Source: Eubacteriales bacterium
GTDB taxonomy: Bacteria; Bacillota; Clostridia; Lachnospirales; Lachnospiraceae
Length of the DNA: 64,000 nucleotides
Direction of reading: 5' to 3'
Assembly: GCA_030524545.1 (NCBI GenBank)
Contig: JAUNGM010000005.1
Location: 117,588-181,587 of the forward strand
The notes under the pieces were generated by a model that searched no databases, had not been told where the DNA came from, and saw nothing but the letters and a program-made list of their open reading frames with translations. This document shows positions 40,400 through 50,126 of the stretch, piece by piece; position 1 is the stretch's first letter, and each line of letters starts with the position of its first letter. Position numbers and translations under genes: made by a program.

Positions 40400-41326
40400 A
40401 TGAACAAAAAACAGATCATTACCTCCTCCACACTGGAGGAATTAAAAACACATGGAAAATCTGGTTTTCCTTTTCAAATCTACCGGGAAAATTATGATAC
40501 TTATTTTATGGAAACCATGAACCTCCATTGGCACAGGGAACTGGAAATTAACATCATTCTTCACGGCACGGTCATTGCCCAGATTGACGATAAGCTTTAT
40601 GAGCTTCATTCAGGGGAAGGGATCTTCATCAATTCCAATGTCCTTCATCTGACAAAAGCAAAATTTCCGGAGCAGCATACCGAACATCTTACGGTCATTT
40701 TTGCTCCGGAATTCTTAGCACCTGCGGAAAGCGCAATCTATCAGGAAGAGATCGCGCCGCTTTTGGAAACGCCCAATTTCCGCGGCCAGCCTCTCCATAC
40801 AGATATCTCCTGGCAGACCGACATCCTCAAAGAGATTTCCCAAGCTGCACAAAGTCCCCTTCCTACCACTCCTGCCCCGAAACTGAAAATTCATACACAT
40901 CTTAGCAATGCCTGGATGATTTTGGCGGAGCAACTGCATTGTGAAGAGTCTGTCCCTTCTCTGTCTCACGCAGATTTGGTCACACGGGAGCGCACCAGAA
41001 AAATGCTCTCTTTTATACGGGATCATTATCCTGACCCGCTTCGCATAGAAAACATCGCTTCATCTGCGCAGATCAGCCGAAGCGAATGCTTCCGCTGTTT
41101 TCAAAAACTGGTCTCTCAAAAGCCCATGGAATATCTGAACAACTATCGTCTCACCAGGGCAGCAGAGCTGTTAAAGACTACGGAGCTTTCCATCCTGGAG
41201 GTCGGAATACAATGCGGCTTTAGCTACCAGAGCTACTTTGGGAAAAAGTTCATGGAACGCTATCACATGTCTCCCCGGAAATACCGCAAACACTTTTATG
41301 GTGTCTCCTCTGATCCATCATCATGA
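40400..41326 (+). CDS. AraC-family transcriptional regulator with cupin domain
   Basis: A 308-residue regulator. The cupin-type N-terminal domain has MNLHWHRELEINIILHG and SGEGIFINSNVLH. The C-terminal AraC domain has LRIENIASSAQISRSECFRC and LEVGIQCGFSYQSYF. AGAAGGAG lies 7 nt before the ATG. It converges on the beta-mannosidase-like gene at 41377 with only 50 bp between, and diverges from the YczE gene. Its target could be either; a link to the second glycan locus is suggested by position only. Confidence 0.88.
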   Translation: MNKKQIITSSTLEELKTHGKSGFPFQIYRENYDTYFMETMNLHWHRELEINIILHGTVIAQIDDKLYELHSGEGIFINSNVLHLTKAKFPEQHTEHLTVIFAPEFLAPAESAIYQEEIAPLLETPNFRGQPLHTDISWQTDILKEISQAAQSPLPTTPAPKLKIHTHLSNAWMILAEQLHCEESVPSLSHADLVTRERTRKMLSFIRDHYPDPLRIENIASSAQISRSECFRCFQKLVSQKPMEYLNNYRLTRAAELLKTTELSILEVGIQCGFSYQSYFGKKFMERYHMSPRKYRKHFYGVSSDPSS

Positions 41327-41376
41327 GAGGAACACAATATTATTTTTCAGTCACCATTTTTAGCACATTCTCAGCC

Positions 41377-43929
41377 TCAGTATACGGATGTTTCCATATG
41401 GTAAGCCACATGAACTGTATTTGATGAAAAATGAGGTTTAACTGTAATCATACCCTCCTTATGTTTCCCAAGGATCTTCACCTGTTTCGTCTGGCCCGGA
41501 AGCAAATCAAAATAATTATCTTCAAACATCCAGCCGAAAGCATCGCCTTTGTCATCCCCTGTAAGCTCAATACAATGGGCAAAGGAATCGGTTGTAATAA
41601 TAAGTGTATTTCCTTCCAGCTTCACATCAAGCTTTGCTTCCGGGAACCGCATATGTCTCTCAATATCCACAAAGTCAATCGTACTGCATTCAAACGCTGA
41701 TGTCTCAGACTCAAACTTTGCAAACAGCAGATGATATTTCCTGAAAAACAAAAGAAAGTCTAAATTCATCACAATGTCCGACTGCCCCTGCGGCATAACG
41801 ACCGGCACCTTCCTGATGTCCGTATATTTATTTTCCAGCGGATTAAACAATGCAAAAGTAACCGTTCCCCGAATATCTTCCCCGGAATCATTCACCAGCC
41901 AAAGATTAATCCGTTCCGGCCGGATGTCAAAACACAACAGGATCGGCTCCTGGGCGCGCTTGGTCGCATAATAAGGAATGTATCCTTCACCAAAATAGTC
42001 AATTACCGCACAGTAAATTTTCGGCCAGGTATCGTTCAGCTTACAGGAAAAATGTCCTCTGCTGCGCTGTTTGCGGTACAGACCCCCTTCCTTGCTTCCC
42101 ATGCGCACCTTTTCAAGTCCGCGGCGCATTTCAAGCCCATATGCCGCCCCAAAACGGTATACCATCTCTTCTGGTGTATCGGCATCATAAAAGTCTCCTA
42201 CCGGACCTGTTTTTAAATCCATCATCGCAGCCGTACATACACGCTCCATCCAGGAATCCGGAAGCGGCGCACGGCTTTGATAGGTATAAAGGCCTGTGTA
42301 ATCTTTTGGCCAGAACTCTTCTCCCTGTTTTACAAACCTCCTAAGACTGTGCATAGCAGGAGGTGCTGTACGGATATGCTCGCTGACCATATTAGGATAT
42401 TCCCCACCCGGGTACTGCCAGATACAGTCATAGGTATGATGGTCGCCGTAACGCGGGTCATTCGACCATGCCCCTCCGGACGGTGAGCTTTCATGATAAT
42501 ATTTATCCGGATCCAGCCGCTGCACTACATCCGGGAAATCCTCACATATAATCGGTTCTCCATAAAACGGGCGGTTTCTGTCCGTATACTCGGCCCCCAT
42601 TCTTGTCTCATTTCCGCCGCACCACAGCAGCAGGCATGCACGATGACGCAGTCTCTTCACAAGAAATTCTGCTTCCGCCACACATTTTTCCCGATATTCA
42701 TGGTTCTCCGGATAAGCACCATAGCCGATAAAAAATTCCTGCCAGATCAGAATTCCCCGTCTGTCCGCCTCATCATAAAATTCCTCTGAATAAGGAATTC
42801 CTCCCTCTCCCCAGCATCGCAATGTATTCATATTTGCATTTTCTACCATATCCAGCAGATGCAGTGCCCTTTCACGCCTCCAGCAATGGGTAAGCCCCTG
42901 GAACGGATCCATACTGCCGCCCCACAGGCGGACAATTTTTCCATTAATTTTATAATCAAAGGTTCCTGCCATCTGCACATGTCTGAAGCCAATCTTTTTT
43001 TCCAGACTATCATAGACATTCGAAATGGAATCCTTTTTATGCAGTTCTATTTTTATCCTGTAAAGCGGCTGTTCCCCAAATCCGCGGGGATACCACAAAC
43101 GGGGATTTTCTGTCTTTAAAAGCCCCTTTGCAGTCCATGCCTCACCACCGCAATAGATATCCAGAATCTGCGTATCTATAAGACGGTCATCCGGATTAAA
43201 CAGGTATGCAGTCATGCCGCAGGACACCAAACCGTCACGGATACCGGACAGAGTCAGCAGTACCTCTCCATTCTTATAGTCTTCACTTACCTTTGCCTGG
43301 ATATGATCCTCCGTGATCTGGGCAGCATCTGCATACTCTATAAATATCTCATCGTAAATTCCCACAGGTGTATGATAACGGTGTGCGCCCTGATAGTCGC
43401 TTCCGTCCTCCAATTGATAGGGCTGGTCATGGTAAGGCTTTCTCAAAACCTTCCATTTATCCACCATGCCTTCCCATTCAGAATCATAATAGCCCTTGTC
43501 CATTGCATCAAAAATATTGTGGAAATGGAACAGAAGGATATTTTTTTCCCGGATCATATCAGTAATTTCCACCCGGCACGGCAGATAAAAATCATCATGC
43601 TCTGCGATTTTCTTTCCATTGAGATAGACATCAACAATCGTATCCAGTCCCTTACAATGCAGATAGATCTTTCCCTTATGCGGTCTGCCCGCAAATTCGC
43701 AGTGATAAACCCAATCACAGGCAGTAATCCAATTTCCTTCATCGCACCAGCCTACCAGCATCCCCTCGGACAAAAGTTTATTCTGCAAAAAAATATCATG
43801 CACCTCTGCAGGCATCTCATGAACAGGCAGCCATTCTGCCTTGTCCACCTCCCATCCTTCCAAAGAATCACAGGGAGCGGGAAGCTGTGCAAGCCTCCAG
43901 TTTGAAGCCAGAATCACTTTTGTTTTCAT
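41377..43929 (-). CDS. GH2 beta-mannosidase-like glycosidase (copy 1)
   Basis: An 850-residue cytoplasmic enzyme with the GH2 sugar-binding, Ig-like and TIM-barrel domains. Acid/base Glu441 lies in LLWCGGNETRMG and the likely nucleophile Glu517 in NMVSEHIRTAPP. Trp-rich RLWGGSMDPF and TLRCWGEGG are features of the beta-mannosidase branch. The C-terminal domain includes GWMFEDNYFDLLPGQ, shared with the next gene. Probably removes beta-linked mannose, but GH2 substrate cannot be fixed by motif alone. Last gene of its operon, 12 bp after copy 2. Confidence 0.85.
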   Translation of the reverse strand: MKTKVILASNWRLAQLPAPCDSLEGWEVDKAEWLPVHEMPAEVHDIFLQNKLLSEGMLVGWCDEGNWITACDWVYHCEFAGRPHKGKIYLHCKGLDTIVDVYLNGKKIAEHDDFYLPCRVEITDMIREKNILLFHFHNIFDAMDKGYYDSEWEGMVDKWKVLRKPYHDQPYQLEDGSDYQGAHRYHTPVGIYDEIFIEYADAAQITEDHIQAKVSEDYKNGEVLLTLSGIRDGLVSCGMTAYLFNPDDRLIDTQILDIYCGGEAWTAKGLLKTENPRLWYPRGFGEQPLYRIKIELHKKDSISNVYDSLEKKIGFRHVQMAGTFDYKINGKIVRLWGGSMDPFQGLTHCWRRERALHLLDMVENANMNTLRCWGEGGIPYSEEFYDEADRRGILIWQEFFIGYGAYPENHEYREKCVAEAEFLVKRLRHRACLLLWCGGNETRMGAEYTDRNRPFYGEPIICEDFPDVVQRLDPDKYYHESSPSGGAWSNDPRYGDHHTYDCIWQYPGGEYPNMVSEHIRTAPPAMHSLRRFVKQGEEFWPKDYTGLYTYQSRAPLPDSWMERVCTAAMMDLKTGPVGDFYDADTPEEMVYRFGAAYGLEMRRGLEKVRMGSKEGGLYRKQRSRGHFSCKLNDTWPKIYCAVIDYFGEGYIPYYATKRAQEPILLCFDIRPERINLWLVNDSGEDIRGTVTFALFNPLENKYTDIRKVPVVMPQGQSDIVMNLDFLLFFRKYHLLFAKFESETSAFECSTIDFVDIERHMRFPEAKLDVKLEGNTLIITTDSFAHCIELTGDDKGDAFGWMFEDNYFDLLPGQTKQVKILGKHKEGMITVKPHFSSNTVHVAYHMETSVY

Positions 43930-43941
43930 AAGGCTCCTCCT

Positions 43942-46449
43942 TTATGGTAAAGTAATCGTTGTAATTTTTTCAGAATACTGTGCTTTTACCTGAACGGTTC
44001 CCTTTTTATGCCGTCCCAGAATACGGACTTTTTTCGTCTCAAAGGGCAGCAGATCAAAATAGTTGTCTTCAAAAAACCAGCCGAATTCATCCCCATCCTC
44101 ATTTCCGGAAAGAATCACGCATCTTGCAAAATCATCTGTTGTAATTGTAAGCTCTCCGTTTTCATAAGTCATTTGAAGCCCGGCCTTAGGAAATGGAAGC
44201 ATATTTTCCTTTGTCAGAAAGGTATGGGTACGGGAAAGCTGTATTTCATCCGGCGATATAAATTCTGCAAATACGATAGCCGTCCAGGGTAAGGGGCATA
44301 GATCATCCAGCGTATCCAGCAGCACTGAACGTCCGGGAGCAACAGCAGCAGCAAATTCCTTTTCTTTCAGAATGCACTTTTTTTCCAAACTGTAAACACG
44401 GATTCTTACGGTTCCCATATAATCTTTTCGTGTATCGTTTACTCCCCACAGGTAAATATGGTTCTTTGCTTCAAGATGAATTAGAAATGGTGCGTAACCG
44501 CGTTTTGCAGCATAATAGGTCGTGTTGCATTCTCCATAATAATCATACATGGAACAATAATAGTGCGGCCATGGGTCATTGTATTTCCAGAACATACGTC
44601 CGGTACAGTTACGGGGCTGTGTGCTTTTCTCCGGAGGATTACCGGTCCGTGAACGGAGTATCATCTCATGCATTTCCCGCGCTGCAGCATCCGTATGCTT
44701 ATAAATCAGTTCGTTTACATTTGTTGCACTGTAATATTCTTCAATGCGCCCAAATTTCAGGTGCCCCATATCCAGCGAATTATTGGCCAGATGTTTCTTC
44801 CAGCCCTGTGGCATAGGATAAATACACCCAAACGGTTTGATATCTGTATAGCCATCCTCCCAGATATCCTCCTTCATAAATCGCTTCGCACTTTTATACT
44901 GGGGCGGATACACACGGATATCTTCTGAAAAGAACACCCCATAATCCTCGCCTGGAATATATTTCCGGTAAGCTCTGCTGCCATGGGTATCGCCATGCTG
45001 GGGATCGTTTGTGAAATATCCGTCATAAGGACATGAGGTATGATAATATCGCTGAGGATCCAGACGATTACATACCTCACGGTACTCATAGCGAATCGTA
45101 TCGAACCCGATCCGGGAAGGATTATCATGAAGCTCACACATATATTCATGCTCGTTGCCGCCACACCACAGCATAATAGACGGGTGCATTTTCAGCCGCC
45201 GCACAAGCTGCTCTGCCTCTGCCCGGTATATATCCACATATTCCTTTGTATCGGGAAGCTGGCAGCCACCCGTAGGCATATCCTGCCACAGCATAATTCC
45301 CGCTCTGTCAAACCATTCATAAAAGGAATCCGGATAAGGCTTGCTCGGCCCCCAGACGCGCATACCGTTAAAGTTCGCATGATATGCTTTTTCCACCAAA
45401 TCTCTGGCAGCAGCCTCGTTATACCGGTTTGTGGCCCCGTAAACAGGTGCAATATCCGCACCCCACCAGCGTATTTCCACGCCATTTACAAGGAATCTCA
45501 TATCTCCGACCTTCTTTACCTCACGAAGCCCTGTAAGCTTATTCACCTGATCGCAAGGCTGAGCTTTCCTGTACAAGGTATAGGAAACCTTATATAATGG
45601 CTGTTCCCCATAATTTCTTGGCCACCAAAGCTCCGGGGAGGGAATCTGAAATACAGTATTTGCTTTCCATCCGGTACTGTCACAGGGCACCTTTACTCTG
45701 CTTTTTTGTACATGGGCCCCTTTTTCATCCCCGATACAAAATTCCATTTCAAAATCATTACAGGCTTCTTCATAGCATGTTCCCTCTGCTGACAGAGATA
45801 CAGTTGCAAGAGAATAATCCAGATTGAAATCCGCCCTCATATCTACCCCATCGATCACTGCGGCGTCCTCGACCTCCAGCAATACATCATCAAATAATCC
45901 GATTGGTTTATACCCATACACGGCTGCATAGTCGTCTGATTTTCTCAGCATAACAGCGGGCAGGACATTCCCCTTCCATTCCTCCGGCATTGTTTCCTCA
46001 TAATAACGAAGCATTTTTGTATTAGAATGGAAATAAACCAATAATGTATTCTCTTCCTCAAGAATTTTACTGATATCAAATCGGTAATGCAGGTACATAC
46101 TCCGGGTTTGTCCCAGATATTTTCCATTCAGAAAAATATCTGCAACCGTATCCACCCCCTTAAATACCAGAAAAGCCGGACCATCCTCCGGCTTTTTTAA
46201 GGTACAACGGTAAACCCAGTCTTTTTCCATTACCCAATCACAATAACGGGTGTCACCGTCTTCCAGCATGGAATCAGAAATAATACCCTGGGCTATCAAT
46301 ATCATCTGCACCTGAGAAGCATTACCTGCATAACTCCAAGCGGATGTACTTTCTTTTATCCTCATTAATACATCTTTCTTATCGGACGGATAAGGCAAAG
46401 CCTCACAGCATTTAATTTCCCAATTTTCCAGAGGAATTATCTTTTTCAT
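43942..46449 (-). CDS. GH2 beta-mannosidase-like glycosidase (copy 2)
   Basis: An 835-residue paralogue of the 41377 gene with the same domain order. Acid/base Glu433 lies in MLWCGGNEHEYM and the likely nucleophile Glu509 in FFSEDIRVYPPQ; RWWGADIAPVYG and GMRVWGPSKPYPD are beta-mannosidase-like. The C-terminal GWFFEDNYFDLLP segment is nearly the same as in copy 1, but the two differ widely elsewhere, so they probably have different specificities. GAAGGAG lies 7 nt before MKKIIPLENW; a longer frame upstream lacks a site. Confidence 0.85.
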   Translation of the reverse strand: MKKIIPLENWEIKCCEALPYPSDKKDVLMRIKESTSAWSYAGNASQVQMILIAQGIISDSMLEDGDTRYCDWVMEKDWVYRCTLKKPEDGPAFLVFKGVDTVADIFLNGKYLGQTRSMYLHYRFDISKILEEENTLLVYFHSNTKMLRYYEETMPEEWKGNVLPAVMLRKSDDYAAVYGYKPIGLFDDVLLEVEDAAVIDGVDMRADFNLDYSLATVSLSAEGTCYEEACNDFEMEFCIGDEKGAHVQKSRVKVPCDSTGWKANTVFQIPSPELWWPRNYGEQPLYKVSYTLYRKAQPCDQVNKLTGLREVKKVGDMRFLVNGVEIRWWGADIAPVYGATNRYNEAAARDLVEKAYHANFNGMRVWGPSKPYPDSFYEWFDRAGIMLWQDMPTGGCQLPDTKEYVDIYRAEAEQLVRRLKMHPSIMLWCGGNEHEYMCELHDNPSRIGFDTIRYEYREVCNRLDPQRYYHTSCPYDGYFTNDPQHGDTHGSRAYRKYIPGEDYGVFFSEDIRVYPPQYKSAKRFMKEDIWEDGYTDIKPFGCIYPMPQGWKKHLANNSLDMGHLKFGRIEEYYSATNVNELIYKHTDAAAREMHEMILRSRTGNPPEKSTQPRNCTGRMFWKYNDPWPHYYCSMYDYYGECNTTYYAAKRGYAPFLIHLEAKNHIYLWGVNDTRKDYMGTVRIRVYSLEKKCILKEKEFAAAVAPGRSVLLDTLDDLCPLPWTAIVFAEFISPDEIQLSRTHTFLTKENMLPFPKAGLQMTYENGELTITTDDFARCVILSGNEDGDEFGWFFEDNYFDLLPFETKKVRILGRHKKGTVQVKAQYSEKITTITLP

Positions 46450-46478
46450 ATTGCTCTCCTTCTCTATCAAGCTAAATG

Positions 46479-48254
46479 TCACTTTAAATTCTTGTAAAAA
46501 TCCTGTAATACATAAAAAGCCATTTTTTTATATTTTTTGTCTGCTGAACACAATCCCTTCAAATTATAATAGTTCTGCAGTACACTAAGCCTTCTGGGGC
46601 ATCTGAAATCGTATAATATCCATGGCGTCATTCCCTTAACATAAGGAATTTTCTCCAATGTTTCTACTTGTTTCCGATAAATTTCTGCCTGACAATCTTC
46701 GGAACCTTTATCATATATTGTCCCTCTATGACCAGCTCTGGCATCTGCTCCAAATTCTGTAATAATAACAGGCTTATCCGGAGCACTGTTTTCCAGTATT
46801 TGTGGTAAGGTATCAAAATCCGGAATATACCACCCGCAATATTCATTAATACCAATAATATCCAGATAGTCTCCCAGTCTGTCAGCAATGATTTTTCTCG
46901 TATAGTCTACAAGACACGCAGCAGAAACTAAACGAGTAGTGTCTAATTCTTTTGCAGACAAAACAAGATTTTTCATAAATCCCAATCTACTATCCGTATC
47001 TGCATTCTCATTTCCTACCGACCATATAATCACACTTGCCCGGTTATAATCTCTTTTGATCAATTCAAGTAATTGATTTTTGGCATCCTCATATGTATCC
47101 GGATTATCAAATGCGATTGCCCAATAAACCGGAATTTCCTCCCATAAGAGAATTCCAAGCTTATCTGCCATCCTTGCCATATTATCGTGATGGGGATAAT
47201 GAGCAAGCCGCATATAATTACATCCCAGTTCTTTTGCCAACAACAGATTTTCCATCCTCTCCTCATCTGTTAAGGCTTTTCCATTTGTTATACTTTCTTC
47301 ATGGCAGCTAATTCCTTTTAAAAACACCGGAGTTCCATTTAAACAAATCGTATTTCCCATTACAGAAATCCTGCGGAATCCAACTTCATCTTTAATCCGA
47401 TCTTCCCCAAATTCCGCCATTACTTCATAGCACACCGGCGTATCCGGAGTCCACAGCTCTGGTTCTGCTTCAAAAGAAACGTGTCCATATCCGTCTTTCA
47501 CCGATACTTCCACTGAAACATTTAAATCAGGTATTGTTATATGTGCTGTTCCATCTATAGAATCAGAAAGACGGATATCTGACACAATTCTTGTATATGA
47601 ATTCTCAGATGAATCCAGGCTGATTCTAAAATCTTTTATAAACACCTGCGGCAAAGAGATAATTTCTATAGAACGATAAATCCCTCCATAATTAAACCAA
47701 TCCGTATTTTCCATCGGTATCTGTAATGAGTTCCGTTTATTGTCACATGTAATGATAATTCTGTTATGCGGTTTAAGATCATTTGTCACTTCCACATAAA
47801 AAGGAGTAGAACCGCCCTTGTGCATCCCTACAAATCTGCCATTTAAAAAAATCCGGCATGTGTAATTTGCAGCGCCGATCTTAATAAATACACGCTCCGC
47901 CTTTTTTCTTTCATAATAAAATGTCCTTGTATAAACAACACTTCCCTCATATAACTTTAAATCTTCTCTCTGCATGTTAAAGCACGAGGGCAATTTCATT
48001 GTTGGCCATTCATCAAAGGAATAATCCATGGGATAAGGACGTCCATCTTCGTCATAATACCTCTCTTCATACCATTTGGCACGAAGACACGTATCATACT
48101 GATCCACACCGTAGTTCCAATAACCGTCCAATGATTCTTTTTTTCTCCCTGCATCAAAAATCATGCTCTCGGAAGTAATCTTTTTTTCTTCATAAATGCT
48201 TAAGTAATCTTTTTTATGTATATCTTCCTGAAAATATCCTTCTTCCTTTTTCAT
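46479..48254 (-). CDS. GH2 beta-glucuronidase
   Basis: A 591-residue cytoplasmic enzyme of beta-glucuronidase size (E. coli GUS 603). Acid/base Glu416 lies in IIWSVGNENAD and nucleophile Glu500 in VIITEFGADA. The glucuronate-carboxylate motif N-x-K occurs as Asn564-Leu-Lys566 in YYNLKGL, at the place it has in E. coli GUS. GGGCYR-type loops for drug glucuronides are not obvious. It removes terminal beta-glucuronic acid, here probably from an imported oligosaccharide. Lies 29 bp before the copy 2 GH2 gene. Confidence 0.88.
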   Translation of the reverse strand: MKKEEGYFQEDIHKKDYLSIYEEKKITSESMIFDAGRKKESLDGYWNYGVDQYDTCLRAKWYEERYYDEDGRPYPMDYSFDEWPTMKLPSCFNMQREDLKLYEGSVVYTRTFYYERKKAERVFIKIGAANYTCRIFLNGRFVGMHKGGSTPFYVEVTNDLKPHNRIIITCDNKRNSLQIPMENTDWFNYGGIYRSIEIISLPQVFIKDFRISLDSSENSYTRIVSDIRLSDSIDGTAHITIPDLNVSVEVSVKDGYGHVSFEAEPELWTPDTPVCYEVMAEFGEDRIKDEVGFRRISVMGNTICLNGTPVFLKGISCHEESITNGKALTDEERMENLLLAKELGCNYMRLAHYPHHDNMARMADKLGILLWEEIPVYWAIAFDNPDTYEDAKNQLLELIKRDYNRASVIIWSVGNENADTDSRLGFMKNLVLSAKELDTTRLVSAACLVDYTRKIIADRLGDYLDIIGINEYCGWYIPDFDTLPQILENSAPDKPVIITEFGADARAGHRGTIYDKGSEDCQAEIYRKQVETLEKIPYVKGMTPWILYDFRCPRRLSVLQNYYNLKGLCSADKKYKKMAFYVLQDFYKNLK

Positions 48255-48297
48255 TTATCATACCTCATCAAATGATTCCTTTTAATTCTGCAACTGA

Positions 48298-50100
48298 TTA
48301 TTTTTCCTCTATACAAATTACCACTTCAAAAGAGGAATCCTTTTCCAAATTTATATAAAATGGAATGAATTCAAATCCGCTTACCGGATTAAACATCCTA
48401 TGAATTTTTTCTATCGAAACTTTTTCTCCCAGCTTTCTTTTTCTGGGATATTTGTTATTCACCTCTATCTTCTCACTGCAATGAATTGTCATACACGCGT
48501 CATCTCTTTCAATCGAATATGTGTAATCGTCCATTTTACTTACCTTATCCGTACTACGCGCTATGATTGGAAAATAATATCTGCTGTTTTTCCCGATACA
48601 TTTTCCTTTGACTATAAAATTCTCCTCTGCACAATAACTAATTTCATAAGGAATATCTGCATTCTTTTTACCATCGCACATAGTCCCTTTCACGATAAGG
48701 GAGGCTGTTTTTCCTTCTATCTCTTTAACCTCTGCACATAAATCATTGATATTTCTGTATTTTCTTCCATCATCCCAGTACTCCAGCCTTGACGTACTGC
48801 AAATATCCTCAAAATAACCCGGCAATTGCATATTATTGGGTTCGACAAGACTATATTCTCCCATAGACGCAGCCATTACCGGCCCTATTTTTGCATTCCA
48901 CAGCATAGTAAGCGCCCCGCCTGTTGCATGTCCTTCGGAGCTATATTCATAATCATAATCAGAAACTGTGGCACGCCATCCATAATTAGCCATAAGCCTG
49001 ATATGAACCGTTGGAAAATACTGAATTCCATGCGCCATTTGACGTGGAAGATTCCCTACCACAACCGGTTCCTTTATACCATGCTCCAAAAATGCTGCCA
49101 GGGCCTTTGCATGGCAAAATGTATGATGAACACAGGGAGGTTCCCCCGCTGTATCAAACATAGTTCCTCCATACAGCAGCCCATCCTGTGTACATTCCCG
49201 GAGAAGCTGCATATTTTTCATTGCCGCCGCCGCAAATTCCGGTCTTCTATCTGCCAGAATTCCATAGGCCCCCTGACATCCATCTGAAGTTCTGCTTCCC
49301 CAATAGCTCCATTTATTATTTCGCGTTCCCCAACTATTATCCCACGCCCCATCAGGAAGCATAAAACTAAGATGCGCTTCCATGCTTTTCATAACCGCTT
49401 CCAAAACTTCTTTATCTTCCATTAAAATAGCATACAAAACCAAATTAGGCAGAGACTCTTCTACATTGTATCCAATGTCAACAGGCCTGCACCCCTTAGG
49501 TGTAACAGCCTCAAACGGATGTCCTTCTCCATATATCAGCCCTTCATCGGTAAGATAATGAAGAGCTTTTATTGCAAGTTCTTTTGCCAGCTTCGCATAC
49601 TTCTCATCTTTTATTATTTTTGACGCAACAGCCATTGAAGCACAACAGGAAATCGGATAGTTAACATTCCCCCCTATCTCCTCAATGTGTATATATAAGT
49701 ATTCTGATGTACGTTCAAAACGCTCCCTCCATCTTTCTGAAATAGAGTTTTCCAATAAATGTCCATGATACAAAAGAGCCTCGCCCAATTGAATTTGAGT
49801 GAATACAGTAATCCCGTTCCATTCATGGTTCGTATCATTATTGTAGCAATCATCCGGCCGTACCATACGTTCTGACCAATCAAAGAGCAGCTTTGCACAA
49901 TCCAGGTATTTTTTATCTCCTGTCTTATCAGCCATATACATCATCGGATATATTGCATCACCACATCTGCCATGAATCCTGGCACACGACGGACACATAA
50001 TTCCGCCGTAAATGTTCGGATCCTTTATCTGAGTAATTTGAAGTTCAACCAGTTTATCACACCATTCTTTCAGCAAATCAAAAGCGAATTTCTGTATCAT
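48298..50100 (-). CDS. Unknown helical-toroid protein, possible lyase or glycosidase
   Basis: A 600-residue cytoplasmic protein. The first 400 residues form helical hairpins rich in Trp, His and Tyr (GGIMCPSCARIHGRCGDAIY, NYPISCCASMAVASKII, GTRNNKWSYWGSRTSDGCQ, EPPCVHHTFCHAKALAAFLE). The last 200 are beta-rich. This layout resembles heparinase II/III-type and oligoalginate lyases or (alpha/alpha)6 glycosidases, but I cannot assign a family. Two Cys pairs (CPSC, ISCC) stand out. Start MIQKFAFDLL after GGAAAGGAT; the long upstream frame runs over the permease gene and is rejected. It sits between permease and beta-glucuronidase genes, so it likely makes the first cut. Confidence 0.6.
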   Translation of the reverse strand: MIQKFAFDLLKEWCDKLVELQITQIKDPNIYGGIMCPSCARIHGRCGDAIYPMMYMADKTGDKKYLDCAKLLFDWSERMVRPDDCYNNDTNHEWNGITVFTQIQLGEALLYHGHLLENSISERWRERFERTSEYLYIHIEEIGGNVNYPISCCASMAVASKIIKDEKYAKLAKELAIKALHYLTDEGLIYGEGHPFEAVTPKGCRPVDIGYNVEESLPNLVLYAILMEDKEVLEAVMKSMEAHLSFMLPDGAWDNSWGTRNNKWSYWGSRTSDGCQGAYGILADRRPEFAAAAMKNMQLLRECTQDGLLYGGTMFDTAGEPPCVHHTFCHAKALAAFLEHGIKEPVVVGNLPRQMAHGIQYFPTVHIRLMANYGWRATVSDYDYEYSSEGHATGGALTMLWNAKIGPVMAASMGEYSLVEPNNMQLPGYFEDICSTSRLEYWDDGRKYRNINDLCAEVKEIEGKTASLIVKGTMCDGKKNADIPYEISYCAEENFIVKGKCIGKNSRYYFPIIARSTDKVSKMDDYTYSIERDDACMTIHCSEKIEVNNKYPRKRKLGEKVSIEKIHRMFNPVSGFEFIPFYINLEKDSSFEVVICIEEK

Positions 50101-50126
50101 ATCAGTATCCTTTCCATAAAAAGTAT

